Positions 16,453 through 25,861 of a DNA stretch of 64,000 bases are shown one piece after another. Position 1 is the stretch's first letter. Every line of letters begins with the position of its first letter. The position numbers were made by a program, and so were the translations under genes. Below the pieces are notes generated by a model. It saw only the letters and a program-made list of their open reading frames with translations, was not told the origin of the DNA and did no database searches. Source of the stretch: a virus; the IMG/VR virus record IMGVR_UViG_3300031964_000005, positions 42,656 to 106,655 of that record; one strand, 5' to 3'.

Positions 16453-19400
16453 CTAGACTTTCTCCTTTTCCATTGGTTTGACGTAGGGAACCGTTGCGTC
16501 CTTGAGCGCACCCTTGATCTGCTGGTCTAAGTCCTTAACGTTAAGCAGTGGGAATTTGGACTGCAGGAGTTCTCTCATGGACTTCAATTGCCAAGGTTTA
16601 AAAATAAGTTTCAGGACCTCTGACTGGGTGCCTTCAAGAAGTCCGAACTCTTCAGCATCGGCAACTGCCTGTTTGGTTATTGTCACCAGATTGGGGAGCG
16701 CAAAGTCCCATTTACGTGACAAATCGTCACGGGCGCTAACCTCGACTTCCAATTCAGGTTCGACTGTGAACTTTATATTGAATTCATCTTTATAAGCTTT
16801 AGTAACGCCATAAGTAGCCTGCCACTGAAGAATATGTAAAAATGGAATACTCATTGCGTAGGGAACATAAAGATATAGTGCGTCATGCACGCTACGGCTG
16901 AACTTCACACGCATTTCCCAATCACTTTTGGTAATTCCTAGTTTCTCCTTGAAGATTTTCAAGTTTTCATAGTAAGACTTGAGAATAAGATAGGCACCTT
17001 TAACCCCAATCTCCGAGGCAAACCCCTGTACAGGGGCATTAGAACCTCGTCTAACCTGACGGCTAACGATTTTGCGGTCACCGGTAAGAGCCGCAAACAA
17101 ATGGCGTATACGCCCGTTTGGCGCGTAGACCATAAAGTCTGTTTCAGCCATCTTCTGCATCTTCTCGGTCCAGCGTGCACCGGCCTTGAACTCCTGGAAC
17201 ATTTTGTCAACAATGCCTTGAGCATATTCAGTACGATCTTCTTCGTATAGAGCCGTGAGCTTGAAGTCAAGTTCTTCTAGAAGCTTATTAATTTCCAATA
17301 ACCGTTTGTTGTCTTTAGTGACCAACGACTCGTCATAGAGAACACCAATCTTAGATTTCAATGCTGACAGATCACCTTCCTTAGTGTCTATACCTAAAGT
17401 TTCTGCACCCTTACCGTAGAGGACCCCAAAAACGACCCGTTTAACTGCGTCACGCAATGGGTGGTCTTTATCTACTTGCTTACCAAAAAACCTGTAAACA
17501 TTAAGTAGATGAATGTCCCCTTTAACCTTAATTGCTTTTAAGTTTTCTTCTGTTGGATCTTGGATAAAGGCCTGCCTCAGTTTTTGACCCGCACGAAAAG
17601 CATCGGCCAATACTTCATCACCAGAGACAATTGACCACACACGGACCTCATGCGCTGAATAGTCAAACCGCCAGGATAAATAACCTTTTGGTATGATAAA
17701 CATACGCTTGATGATCTTGACCAATCGTCCCCTACTCGGAATTTGCTGAAGGTTAGGATCAAACGATTTCAGGCGTCCTGTGTCAACAATACTGTAGCTA
17801 GCACGAAGGAATCCATCAGTAGCTTCGTCCAGCTTGTTCACCATCTTTTTGTACCAACCTTTGACATAGGTTGAGACTAAAGTTGATGCCTGTTTATACT
17901 CACCGTAGAGTCCAACAATCTTGTTCTTGTCCTTATGATGGGCAATGAATTTCTTATCTACCGAGTCCTGACCAGTCTTTGTCTGAGACACGGCTTCTAG
18001 GCCCAAGATATCGAAGAACAGTTTCTTCTTGTGATCAGTCTTGTTGAAACCAAACATCCATTGAGTAGCGGTCTTGGCTCTACTGAACAATGACTTCGAT
18101 CTGAAACCCGATTCTTCTAGAAGTTCGGCGTTGGCTTGCTTCACCTCTTTGTGCAGGGACAGCGCGCCTAAGCTGCGTTTAAGCTCTGCTCTAAGTTCTG
18201 ATCCTACACCTAAAAGTTTACGCAGATATTTACGGTCTACTAGGGAGCCATCTTGACTCATGTGTGAGAGTACATGGGCACAGTCAGACATCTGGTACAG
18301 CATGTGACGAATAAAATAAGGCTTGAAGTTTTTACCTGCTATTTCTTGAACTGCGGCCCTTGCTAGCTGTTGGTGATAAATTCCGGTAATGCTAGATACG
18401 TCCGTTGCCGCGTATTTTAAGAATGCTGGATTATTCGGTGCGATTGTACCTGTCGTATTTCGATCCTGCTTACCGAATTCTGAGGCTCTTAGGTAGAAGT
18501 CATTTCCGTAGCTAGCAAAGATAGGGCGTAGGCCACCGAACTTAGACGCTGATCCAAGTTGCAGATCAGGCATTGCACAGACACCGTTCAGTGCTGTGTA
18601 ATTCTCGTCTAGCCCATGTTCACCGAAAGTGATTTCCCATATTTTCAACCACATGAACGGGATTTTTAGGCATTGACGAATAATACGCAAGTCGAACATG
18701 CCGTTGAACGTAATGAGCAGGGGTCCTGTACGGGCCATGAACCGCTTACGTAATTGCTGTTTGATATACTTGATTTGATCGGTTGTCCAGTGAGTCAGAG
18801 GGTGGTCAACTGACAGGACGTATCCTACATTCTCATTGTGGTTAGTGCAAAACTGAATCGTGTATATTTTATTGTGGAGCACGGACAGATTACGTGTTTC
18901 TGTATCGATAGCACATCTTTCTGCGGTATCGAATCTGTGCATCAATTGATCGAATTTTTCAATTGTATCAACGTAGCGGGGCTCTACCTCTAGACCTGAT
19001 AAATCATGGGGGTTACGTCCCAACATCAAGTTGGCCAAGTGTCGGCACCAGAAGCCTAACAGATTAGCCTTGGCTCCATCCTTCTCTAACAAACGATAGA
19101 AATCCAGTGTATTCACTAGCTTGAACTTCAGATCATCCAATTCTAAATTGTGTACCCATCCTCGCTTGTACTGTGGGTGTTCAACCTGGGGAAAGCAGGA
19201 ATACATTGATTCATCGCCGGACATAAGAATATGTGTAGGCCTAAGCTTTCTGATTAGAGCGTGCACGCGTTCAGCAAACGTGGACTCAGCTTCTCGTTGT
19301 TTTATTTTTGGAAGATGGAGATGCTTGTAGGAGTTAAAATTTACTAATGCCCATGAGGCATCAGGGACTTGCCTGTCCTTCAGATATTTGTTGGCTATTT

Positions 19401-19620
19401 TACGTGCATATTTGATGGCATTCGACAGCGGCTGTGAAGTAGCGATATCGGACATCAGTTCACCAGCTCGTAAATCACGTCCGTCAACTGTCTGAGCTAC
19501 GATCAGAATCCTACGTTTAGACCGGGTCCAACCATCACAAATACGGAGTTCTAAATCGTAACCTTCGCGTTTGCCGAATGCATCAAAACTAGCATCTGGC
19601 TTGAATACGTTTTCTAACAT
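16453..19620 (-). CDS. family A DNA polymerase with 3'-5' exonuclease and UDG-like N-terminal domain
   Basis: This 1055-residue replicative polymerase has three parts. Residues 1-215 resemble the uracil-DNA glycosylase fold (RRILIVAQTVDG, then LIRKLRPTHILMSGD), as described for the SPO1 polymerase. Residues 235-430 are a DEDD exonuclease: CAIDTET (D239, E241), TFNGMFDLRI, and YAATDVSSI. The polymerase core is motif A FDYSAHEVRV near 651, motif B RVVFGVLYGKGAETLG near 730 and motif C SVHDALYLY near 911. Motif C has HDA instead of the usual HDE, though the catalytic Asp is kept. All exonuclease acids are present, so proofreading is expected. Flanking primase, exonuclease and helicase genes form a replication operon. 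Confidence 0.93.
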   Translation of the reverse strand: MLENVFKPDASFDAFGKREGYDLELRICDGWTRSKRRILIVAQTVDGRDLRAGELMSDIATSQPLSNAIKYARKIANKYLKDRQVPDASWALVNFNSYKHLHLPKIKQREAESTFAERVHALIRKLRPTHILMSGDESMYSCFPQVEHPQYKRGWVHNLELDDLKFKLVNTLDFYRLLEKDGAKANLLGFWCRHLANLMLGRNPHDLSGLEVEPRYVDTIEKFDQLMHRFDTAERCAIDTETRNLSVLHNKIYTIQFCTNHNENVGYVLSVDHPLTHWTTDQIKYIKQQLRKRFMARTGPLLITFNGMFDLRIIRQCLKIPFMWLKIWEITFGEHGLDENYTALNGVCAMPDLQLGSASKFGGLRPIFASYGNDFYLRASEFGKQDRNTTGTIAPNNPAFLKYAATDVSSITGIYHQQLARAAVQEIAGKNFKPYFIRHMLYQMSDCAHVLSHMSQDGSLVDRKYLRKLLGVGSELRAELKRSLGALSLHKEVKQANAELLEESGFRSKSLFSRAKTATQWMFGFNKTDHKKKLFFDILGLEAVSQTKTGQDSVDKKFIAHHKDKNKIVGLYGEYKQASTLVSTYVKGWYKKMVNKLDEATDGFLRASYSIVDTGRLKSFDPNLQQIPSRGRLVKIIKRMFIIPKGYLSWRFDYSAHEVRVWSIVSGDEVLADAFRAGQKLRQAFIQDPTEENLKAIKVKGDIHLLNVYRFFGKQVDKDHPLRDAVKRVVFGVLYGKGAETLGIDTKEGDLSALKSKIGVLYDESLVTKDNKRLLEINKLLEELDFKLTALYEEDRTEYAQGIVDKMFQEFKAGARWTEKMQKMAETDFMVYAPNGRIRHLFAALTGDRKIVSRQVRRGSNAPVQGFASEIGVKGAYLILKSYYENLKIFKEKLGITKSDWEMRVKFSRSVHDALYLYVPYAMSIPFLHILQWQATYGVTKAYKDEFNIKFTVEPELEVEVSARDDLSRKWDFALPNLVTITKQAVADAEEFGLLEGTQSEVLKLIFKPWQLKSMRELLQSKFPLLNVKDLDQQIKGALKDATVPYVKPMEKEKV

Positions 19621-19651
19621 TGAGGGAACCTCTAAGGGTAGAACTTTCTAT

Positions 19652-20017
19652 TTACTGTTTGTCTTTCACTACAACAATGCGGCCTGTGTTTTTCAAAACT
19701 TGGATTGCTCGGTCATCGTACAAAAGTGTCATACCTTGGTCTTTAATATTCGTGACCTCAAGACGGGTCCCTATGTGCTTCAAGGTCCAGTCTGATACAA
19801 ACTTGCGGGCCTCTTCTACGGACTCATCGGTGTCATTTTCCAGCTTACCTACACGGGCGGTGAAAATTTTTACGGTTTTGCCCTCGGCAATCAATTTTTG
19901 TATTCGCTTCACCATCTTTGGAATAGGTGCACCAGCGTGAGTTGGTCCCCGCCATTTATCGTACACACATAAAGTGCCATCGAAATCACAGCCAATCCAT
20001 TCTTTCCAGTGCTTCAT
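19652..20017 (-). CDS. HAD-superfamily phosphatase
   Basis: This 121-residue protein has HAD motifs: GCDFDGTLCVYD near the N-terminus (nucleophile Asp and second Asp), KIFTARVG as motif II and LYDDRAIQVLKNTG as the acidic motif IV. It is cap-less and small, like phage hydrolases thought to act on nucleotides or phosphorylated ends. It stands just upstream of the polymerase gene, and its TAA lies inside the AGTAAATA motif before that gene. Confidence 0.75.
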   Translation of the reverse strand: MKHWKEWIGCDFDGTLCVYDKWRGPTHAGAPIPKMVKRIQKLIAEGKTVKIFTARVGKLENDTDESVEEARKFVSDWTLKHIGTRLEVTNIKDQGMTLLYDDRAIQVLKNTGRIVVVKDKQ

Positions 20018-20034
20018 TTTTGTTCTCTCTTTAT

Positions 20035-20592
20035 CTACCGCAGACGTGGATTGTTAGCCATCAATCTTAGATGTGCTCTGGCCTGTGCCCTAGCATCTTC
20101 TACTGCGTTGTGAGCCGCACCTTTGCCCTCCCAGACTAATTCGTCTTTATGCAAGGTAGCAATAGTGCGCCAGCACAACACGTTTTTGTAGCTCCAAGGC
20201 ATTTGAGTACCCCATAGGTTACGGAGCATTGCCAAATCAAACTCAGAAGCATTACCCATTGGGTAGATGTTCTTGCGTTCGGCTTCGGTAGGAGCTAGGC
20301 CAAGCCACCAGCGATGAAACGCATTGCATACGCCCAATGTACTTTCACGTAGCACCGTGTCATCAGCGAGACTAGCACGGGCTTCCGCACTTTGCTTAAG
20401 CCACCAAAACAACGTGTCTTGATTCATGGACCGACCATCTTTGAACTGTTCATCAAGATTAAAGAACATATGGAATTCATCAAAAATTCCACGATCATAG
20501 TCATAGGCCGCTGCACCAACGCTTACGATAGGTGCACTCATGTGTAGACCCAGAGTTTCCAAATCAATTTGTACAAAAATTCTATTGGTCAT
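20035..20592 (-). CDS. DnaQ/DexA-like 3'-5' exonuclease
   Basis: This 185-residue DEDD exonuclease shows motif I IDLETLGL (D, E), motif II GNASEFDLAMLRNLW (D) and motif III AHNAVEDARAQA (H, D), the DEDDh arrangement. The overall pattern matches T4 DexA. It probably degrades ssDNA from 3' ends, for host DNA turnover or trimming. It is co-transcribed with the polymerase and the Dda-like helicase; T4 also places dexA and dda together. Confidence 0.85.
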   Translation of the reverse strand: MTNRIFVQIDLETLGLHMSAPIVSVGAAAYDYDRGIFDEFHMFFNLDEQFKDGRSMNQDTLFWWLKQSAEARASLADDTVLRESTLGVCNAFHRWWLGLAPTEAERKNIYPMGNASEFDLAMLRNLWGTQMPWSYKNVLCWRTIATLHKDELVWEGKGAAHNAVEDARAQARAHLRLMANNPRLR

Positions 20593-20868
20593 TTAACGTA
20601 GCTCGTTTTGTTTTAATTCGTAGTCATCAACTGCTGATTTGATGCCACGTTCATAATGATCGTGTTCAATGTTGTGCAATCTGGACAGCAGGGATTCACT
20701 AGTTTCTCGTCCATCTAGAATAGCCAAGCGTGCATAGCTATAGCCTAACCAAAATTCTGTTTCGTCATCGTGAGTCAACACCAGTTTTAGAAACCAAGGT
20801 ACAAAAATGTAGGCTCCATACAAAATTGCAGCTATAGCTAAAACTTCCACGCTCTCCGTAGTCGTCAT
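20593..20868 (-). CDS. small membrane protein
   Basis: This protein of about 91 residues has one hydrophobic segment (VLAIAAILYGAYIFVPWFL) followed by a charged helical cytoplasmic part ending ELKQNELR. The ATG at 20868 has AGGTGG at good spacing; a GTG 9 nt upstream is an alternative. It lies between the helicase and exonuclease genes. The role is unknown. Confidence 0.6.
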   Translation of the reverse strand: MTTTESVEVLAIAAILYGAYIFVPWFLKLVLTHDDETEFWLGYSYARLAILDGRETSESLLSRLHNIEHDHYERGIKSAVDDYELKQNELR

Positions 20869-20877
20869 GATTGCCAC

Positions 20878-22578
20878 CTAGTCAGTGAGTCTAATTATTA
20901 AATTTTTTGCTATACGCGTGATTCCAGTGTACCTATGTTCGTTTATTTGATCCGTGAATATAGAGGATTCATCAATCAAGATTCCAGAGCCCCATTCTGA
21001 ACCTTGCGCCTTGTGAATAGTTGATGCATAGCCAAATGTAAATGCATCGGTACCCGCTATTTCGCGCCAAGGTGGCTCGGGTAAATTCTCATCGAAATGA
21101 TGAGTACTACATACTGTATTTACAATGATCGGACTACCATTGCTATGGTACATATCCTCTGATCGGAGCTTGATGTGCAGGCCCTCTATATTCGTAGCCA
21201 CCAATCCCAGTTTAGGATTTCGATAGTCCTTGAGCCTCATTATTGCTTTGATTTCTGGCTGATTGCAGGTCCAGACCGTACCATTCAAAAGTCCGTTGTC
21301 TTTGTTGTTCTTGATGCACATCAGACGGTCACCTTTAACCGGAAACTGTGTATCTAGTTCATAGTTTCCGTTAAGCCTGCGAACCCTAGTGTTGTAGGAT
21401 ATACGTGAACGATTGGTGCCGACTAAAATTTGGTCTGAGGCTTCAATCATAGCATCAGTGATATTAGAGGATGCTGCTAGTACTCGTGAATCACCATAAG
21501 TTCCGGGCTTCAACCGAAGTCCTAGTCTAGCTCTGGTTGCCAAATAAATAATAGGATCATCTTTAGCCTGACGCTCTACCGTTGTAAGCATCACATCCGG
21601 GGCATCTTGGCTTCGGGTAAAGAATCCAAGTCCTCGTATAGGTTTGAGCTGTCCAGGGTCACCAAGAAGCAGTATGGGCACGCCAAATGACAATAGATCA
21701 AGGCCCATCTCGTCATCGATCATACTAACTTCGTCCAAAATCAGAAGCTTAGCGAAACGTAGAGGAGAATCCTGATTGAGAATGAAACCTATAGGTTTCC
21801 CTGTCAAAGGATCGATCTGAGGCTTGTAGATTAAAGAGTGAACGGTGCAGGCACTAGCACATCCAGTTTCACGTAATCGGGCTGCTGCTTTACCCGAGTA
21901 GGCGGCAAACAAGACAGTACCTCTGGGTATTCCGTTCGCACCAGTCTCAACGTTCCAGGAAATTTCACGAGCTAAACTAGTTTTGCCTGTTCCTGAATAC
22001 CCGAACAACCTGAATACAGGTTTAATACTTTTCTGTTTCAACCAATTAAAGACAGCAGCAAATGATTTATCCTGCTCAGCATTCCAAGGAATATTAGGAC
22101 GCTCGCCCGGAAGCATCGGAACCTTGAAAACTGGGGCTGTTCCGAATTCTTTGATCTGAAGTCTGATATCAGATTCTTCCTCGGGTGTATGTACCGGTTG
22201 AGACTTATTATTAAAAGCTAAGCCTACGCCTATATGGGGAACTGACTCTATTGTTGTGGTCTCAAAGAAAGTCGAGGGTTTTCCCAGATAGAAGGCTTGT
22301 ATCATGTCATAGACAAGTCCAAATCTAAAATCGCTGACCGTCTTCTCCTCTATGAAAATGTCTTCGCCCTCTTCGTGCTCGTTCAAGGCTAGTCTCAAAG
22401 GAGAGTCAGCAACACTTTCAAGATGAAGACAGCAGGCACAAAAAGAAAGACGAGGACTGGTATGCAGCTTTAAAGCTGCAACCAAATTAAGAAGTTCGCG
22501 TGAGCTAAGGTTCAGGTGTAAGGCCGTTTCTTTGATCAGCGATTTAACAGCGTTGCCTATTTTATTTGGATGCTGCAT
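20878..22578 (-). CDS. SF1B helicase, Dda/RecD-like
   Basis: This 566-residue 5'-3' DNA helicase shows motif I LFGYSGTGKTSLA near residue 195, motif II LLILDEVSMIDDEMG, motif III ILLLGDPGQLKPI, motif V FGYASTIHKAQGSEW and motif VI EHRYTGITRIAK. These define the RecD/Pif1/Dda group. The N-terminal 170 residues include a CACC cluster (FCACCLHLE) that may bind metal and are not in T4 Dda, which is 439 residues. It would act at replication start or to clear proteins from DNA. Confidence 0.9.
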   Translation of the reverse strand: MQHPNKIGNAVKSLIKETALHLNLSSRELLNLVAALKLHTSPRLSFCACCLHLESVADSPLRLALNEHEEGEDIFIEEKTVSDFRFGLVYDMIQAFYLGKPSTFFETTTIESVPHIGVGLAFNNKSQPVHTPEEESDIRLQIKEFGTAPVFKVPMLPGERPNIPWNAEQDKSFAAVFNWLKQKSIKPVFRLFGYSGTGKTSLAREISWNVETGANGIPRGTVLFAAYSGKAAARLRETGCASACTVHSLIYKPQIDPLTGKPIGFILNQDSPLRFAKLLILDEVSMIDDEMGLDLLSFGVPILLLGDPGQLKPIRGLGFFTRSQDAPDVMLTTVERQAKDDPIIYLATRARLGLRLKPGTYGDSRVLAASSNITDAMIEASDQILVGTNRSRISYNTRVRRLNGNYELDTQFPVKGDRLMCIKNNKDNGLLNGTVWTCNQPEIKAIMRLKDYRNPKLGLVATNIEGLHIKLRSEDMYHSNGSPIIVNTVCSTHHFDENLPEPPWREIAGTDAFTFGYASTIHKAQGSEWGSGILIDESSIFTDQINEHRYTGITRIAKNLIIRLTD

Positions 22579-22612
22579 AGCACAGGATTCCCTTATGCAC
22601 TTAAATTCGATT

Positions 22613-23137
22613 TTAGTGTACGGATTTTGGAGCCTTCAAGAACAGCGAGGTCTCTGCGTCCATCTTTTTATCCAGCTCTGATTCATCTTTTTCAGACGAG
22701 GTTTCGACCTCGACATCCGAGTCATCGTAGACGCTCAGGTCAGTTTTAGCCAGGGTCTTCAACTCGTAGATATGACTGACTAGCATCATTTCTGAAATTT
22801 CGGTTGGGTCTAAGTCCTCAGATGTTAAATCGATGTCCGGACCTATTGATCGTTCTTCTCTGAATATTAAAGCTCTTTGCCACTGATGATTGTAAAGTGT
22901 AGCCTGCACGAAGTCCAAAAACTTGTCAGTGTAGACTTCGATAAAGAACTTGTTGAGCATCAAGGGATCGCGGTCTACATCAGATTGAACAAAGGCCCTA
23001 GACTCATCGCTAAAGTCTGAACTACATTTGACGAAGTTTCCATAACGCACTCGATTTATGAATTCTTGATCGTAGGTCATCGGGTCTTCAGCATCGATGC
23101 AGATAATTAAATCGTCTATTTCTTCAAAGCTAGTCAC
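22613..23137 (-). CDS. hypothetical acidic protein
   Basis: This protein of about 174 residues has an Asp/Glu-rich C-terminal third (DDSDVEVETSSEKDES) and no recognised domain. I favour a GTG start at 23137 because AAGGAG lies 7 nt before it, whereas the upstream in-frame ATG at 23155 has no ribosome site. The acid-rich tail could mimic DNA or bind basic partners, but this is speculation. Confidence 0.6.
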   Translation of the reverse strand: MTSFEEIDDLIICIDAEDPMTYDQEFINRVRYGNFVKCSSDFSDESRAFVQSDVDRDPLMLNKFFIEVYTDKFLDFVQATLYNHQWQRALIFREERSIGPDIDLTSEDLDPTEISEMMLVSHIYELKTLAKTDLSVYDDSDVEVETSSEKDESELDKKMDAETSLFLKAPKSVH

Positions 23138-23200
23138 TATAGTTCTCCTTGGCATTACTTGTATTTACTGCTGTCTGCATTCGATGCTATGAGCCCTGTA

Positions 23201-23602
23201 CTAAGTTGAGGACTTGAACTCAACGTCTTCAAACTCAAGTTTGGGTTTGGATGATTCAAGTTTAGGGACCTCTGGAGCTGGGTACTCAATAGCAATAGGC
23301 TTGGCCTGCAGCACTTCTAGGGCACCTAACAAGAATGTTGGGTTGTCCATATCCCCTCTAGACGTACACATATTCTTGATCGGTGTCACACATAAAAACC
23401 AATCCTTATCTCTTTTCTCAAAACAGAAACTGTCACCAACACGAACCTGGCTTAGATAGGTTTCGTAGAACGCACCTTGTCTGAATACCGACACGAGTAG
23501 ATCATAAATTCCATGCTTTAATGAAAGCTCACGACTTGGACTTTGGTGGACGATCTCCGCCGATTGCTGAGTAGGAATAACTTTCGTCGTTAGTTCGTTC
23601 AT
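23201..23602 (-). CDS. hypothetical protein overlapping its neighbour by 74 nt
   Basis: This 133-residue protein is unrecognised, beta-rich in the middle (QVRVGDSFCFEKRDKDWFLC) with a Pro/Glu/Lys-rich C-terminus. The ATG at 23602 has an AGGAG ribosome site 6 nt upstream, so the start is credible even though the first 74 nt overlap the end of the preceding gene in another frame. Confidence 0.6.
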   Translation of the reverse strand: MNELTTKVIPTQQSAEIVHQSPSRELSLKHGIYDLLVSVFRQGAFYETYLSQVRVGDSFCFEKRDKDWFLCVTPIKNMCTSRGDMDNPTFLLGALEVLQAKPIAIEYPAPEVPKLESSKPKLEFEDVEFKSST

Positions 23603-23894
23603 GCATTACTCCTGGGACAGGAACCTTCTGTCCGTGATAGCGATAAATACTGTGCTCCATGTCATTGATAAATATCTGAATGATTTGGAGTAGTTCTTGT
23701 AGCTCGTCTAGTTGCGCATGAGGAAACTTCAAGGACAACCACTGACTATCAACATAGTGTTTTAACTGATAATAACCTAGTGTTAGTCCTTCACCTGTGC
23801 GAGGATTGATAAACAGTTTAGACCCAGTTATGGACGGATCACCGGTCAGCGCAGAAGTGTACCAAAAGCTGGACTTCCATTCAGAGTAGGTCAC
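23529..23894 (-). CDS. hypothetical protein
   Basis: This 121-residue protein has a helical middle (DELQELLQIIQIFINDME) and a basic, Ser-rich C-terminus. No family is recognised. Its last 24 codons overlap the next gene in a different frame. It follows the glycosyltransferase gene by 13 nt. Confidence 0.58.
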   Translation of the reverse strand: MTYSEWKSSFWYTSALTGDPSITGSKLFINPRTGEGLTLGYYQLKHYVDSQWLSLKFPHAQLDELQELLQIIQIFINDMEHSIYRYHGQKVPVPGVMHERTNDESYSYSAIGGDRPPKSKS

Positions 23895-23907
23895 TTCGGA
23901 ATCCTAA

Positions 23908-25008
23908 TCAGTGTGAGGCAATAAAAGATAGCCAGTCTTGCACCGCTTCTTTGTTATAAGCCTTCAGTCCTTTAAGACTTGGATTGAATGATGGGATAGC
24001 CTTCTTGATGAGATACGCTTTTTCCATTGTCTTAGCTATGTTTGAGCTATCCGTTGGATCAGCCTTAAAGCAATTGTGGGTCCACGAAACTTCGTCTGAA
24101 GTAATGGTTGCTACACCTGACGTCACGGCATCGGCGGCTATGATATTGAAAGTCTCTGAAAACGAGACTTGAACTATGATGTCCATTGACTGCAAGAGGG
24201 CCTTGAACTGCGGATGCGGAAGCCAAGCATGACTAACTAACTGATGCTGAGGATAGTGGGCAAACAAGCGTTGCAGGTTCTTCAGTATCTGCTCACCAGA
24301 TTGATCGCTACCACCGCTGTTAATATGGAACCGTAAACGCTTTCCGCTTGATTTAGCGAACATCAAGGATGCAACAGCCTGCGTCATATGATTCTTGAGT
24401 AGACGTATGGCACCGAAACACCCGACGTCAACAAACTCTGAGGCCTGGACCCTAGTAATTTCGGTTGAGTCCAACGGATAATAATTAGGCAGATAGGATA
24501 CCTTGGAGTCTAATTGTTGAGGACTAATAGTTGGGCTATTGGTCTGGACCAAGAATCGCGTATCGTCAAACATTCGTCTTGAATTACAGGCTAAATAAGT
24601 ATTTGACATATCCGCGTACTGCAGCATCCAGTCAAAGGCAATTCCATCAGATGCCAGGAACGGGGTTTCCGAATGATTTCTTATCACAAACTTAGTGTCA
24701 GGACACTGGGTCTTTAGTTCTTCAAATTTAGATGGCACAACCCAGAAAGCTTCAATAATGACTATATCGGCACCGAAGGATTGAACCTCAGCAGCAATAG
24801 CATTGTTGTCCTTGACCGTAACTAGTTTCACTTCAATATCATGGGCACTCAACATATCGGCAACAAATCTGGCACTGTTATAAAGCCCGCTGCTCATTGG
24901 GGGCTTGCCCTCAGAATAGGAAGTATTTAGAGTCTCGCTAGGGTCCCATGAGTATCCGTCATAGGGATTCTTGACGTGCTTTAGTACAAACAGAATTTTA
25001 GGATTCAT
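23908..25008 (-). CDS. GT-B glycosyltransferase (family 4-like)
   Basis: This 366-residue protein looks like a two-domain GT-B enzyme. The N-terminal domain (KILFVLKHVKNPYDG, then ADIVIIEAFWVVP) is followed by YLPNYYPLDS at the interdomain linker. The C-terminal nucleotide-sugar domain includes VGCFGAIRLLKNHMTQAVA and FSETFNIIAADAVTSGVATI, the E-x7-E-like region that binds the donor in family 4 enzymes. It would transfer a sugar from a nucleotide donor to an unknown acceptor. The adjacent GT-D gene suggests a two-step glycan assembly. Confidence 0.75.
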   Translation of the reverse strand: MNPKILFVLKHVKNPYDGYSWDPSETLNTSYSEGKPPMSSGLYNSARFVADMLSAHDIEVKLVTVKDNNAIAAEVQSFGADIVIIEAFWVVPSKFEELKTQCPDTKFVIRNHSETPFLASDGIAFDWMLQYADMSNTYLACNSRRMFDDTRFLVQTNSPTISPQQLDSKVSYLPNYYPLDSTEITRVQASEFVDVGCFGAIRLLKNHMTQAVASLMFAKSSGKRLRFHINSGGSDQSGEQILKNLQRLFAHYPQHQLVSHAWLPHPQFKALLQSMDIIVQVSFSETFNIIAADAVTSGVATITSDEVSWTHNCFKADPTDSSNIAKTMEKAYLIKKAIPSFNPSLKGLKAYNKEAVQDWLSFIASH

Positions 25009-25037
25009 AATTTCTCTACTTTACGTAATGCTAATTT

Positions 25038-25763
25038 TTAGTTGTTGCCGAAAGTCCAAGCATCAACGCTATTGCCTAGGTCCAATGCAATTTTGTTGGT
25101 GCCTTGCACGATGTCTGATGCAATATACTTAGATGCGGGACCCGCAGCAAACAGGACTAGGCGGGCACTGCTGGATCGAGCCTGTTCAATTGTTGCTTCA
25201 GCCTGTTGCCATTTATCCATTTGAATGAATTCAACGTCGATGTTAAATCTGTCTTTACACTGCCGGGTAATTGAGGCCGCAGTATTAGGATTCTTGTGGA
25301 TGAAGAGTATGGATCCGGCTGCTTTGTACAATGTAGCTTTTGCCTCATAGTCCCAAATATTGACAAAGAAATTATCGATGTAAGATTCTCTCTGATGGAA
25401 ATAATGATGCAAGGAATAAGCTTCTTGGGTGAGACCTGACACCGAGGGTGCAAAGTAAGTACAGTCGTTACCAGCCCTTAGCAATCGACGGTATAAATCT
25501 TTGTAGGTCAAGCCGTCAAGGCCCATGTTCTGACGCTTTGCCTGATCATAGATATCAATAGGTGAATTGACTGTAGTACCGTTAGCAGAGGCCTTGATGC
25601 AAAGGTCTATAATAGAACGTTCGCCGTCACCCATACGCACGATTGATAATGGTCTATTGTTCAGCAAGTAGTCACCGACGATATAGAAGAAAGACCAAGC
25701 ACTTACCGTTCGATAGGCTAATTCTCGTTGGTGCTGATTTAGTTTGGCAAAGACCATGGACAT
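25038..25763 (-). CDS. GT-D fold glycosyltransferase domain protein
   Basis: This 241-residue protein matches the GT-D (DUF1792) pattern: LSIVRMGDGERSIIDL near residue 40, equivalent to SIxRFGDGE, and LVLFAAGPASKYIASDIV then KIALDLGNSVDAW near the C-terminus, equivalent to the vlisaGP...DiGh end. GT-D domains add glucose or related sugars onto protein O-glycans in bacteria. Next to a GT-B enzyme it suggests modification of a protein or surface glycan. The GAGGAA ribosome site fits the ATG at 25763. A terminator precedes the gene. Confidence 0.72.
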   Translation of the reverse strand: MSMVFAKLNQHQRELAYRTVSAWSFFYIVGDYLLNNRPLSIVRMGDGERSIIDLCIKASANGTTVNSPIDIYDQAKRQNMGLDGLTYKDLYRRLLRAGNDCTYFAPSVSGLTQEAYSLHHYFHQRESYIDNFFVNIWDYEAKATLYKAAGSILFIHKNPNTAASITRQCKDRFNIDVEFIQMDKWQQAEATIEQARSSSARLVLFAAGPASKYIASDIVQGTNKIALDLGNSVDAWTFGNN

Positions 25764-25787
25764 GATTTATTCCTCAGGTAACAAAAG

Positions 25788-25820
25788 AAAAGGGTGGGAC
25801 CTATCACGGTCCCACCCTTT
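25788..25820 (-). terminator. Rho-independent terminator
   Basis: On the minus strand AAAGGGTGGGAC pairs with GTCCCACCCTTT around a 9-nt loop, followed by TCTTTTG. A TAGTAAATA motif at 25820-25828 adjoins its 5' side. It separates the P-loop gene from the glycosyltransferase pair. Confidence 0.88.
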
Positions 25821-25861
25821 ATTTACTATGACGATCTAAGGTTATGCTATAAAATTGAACA

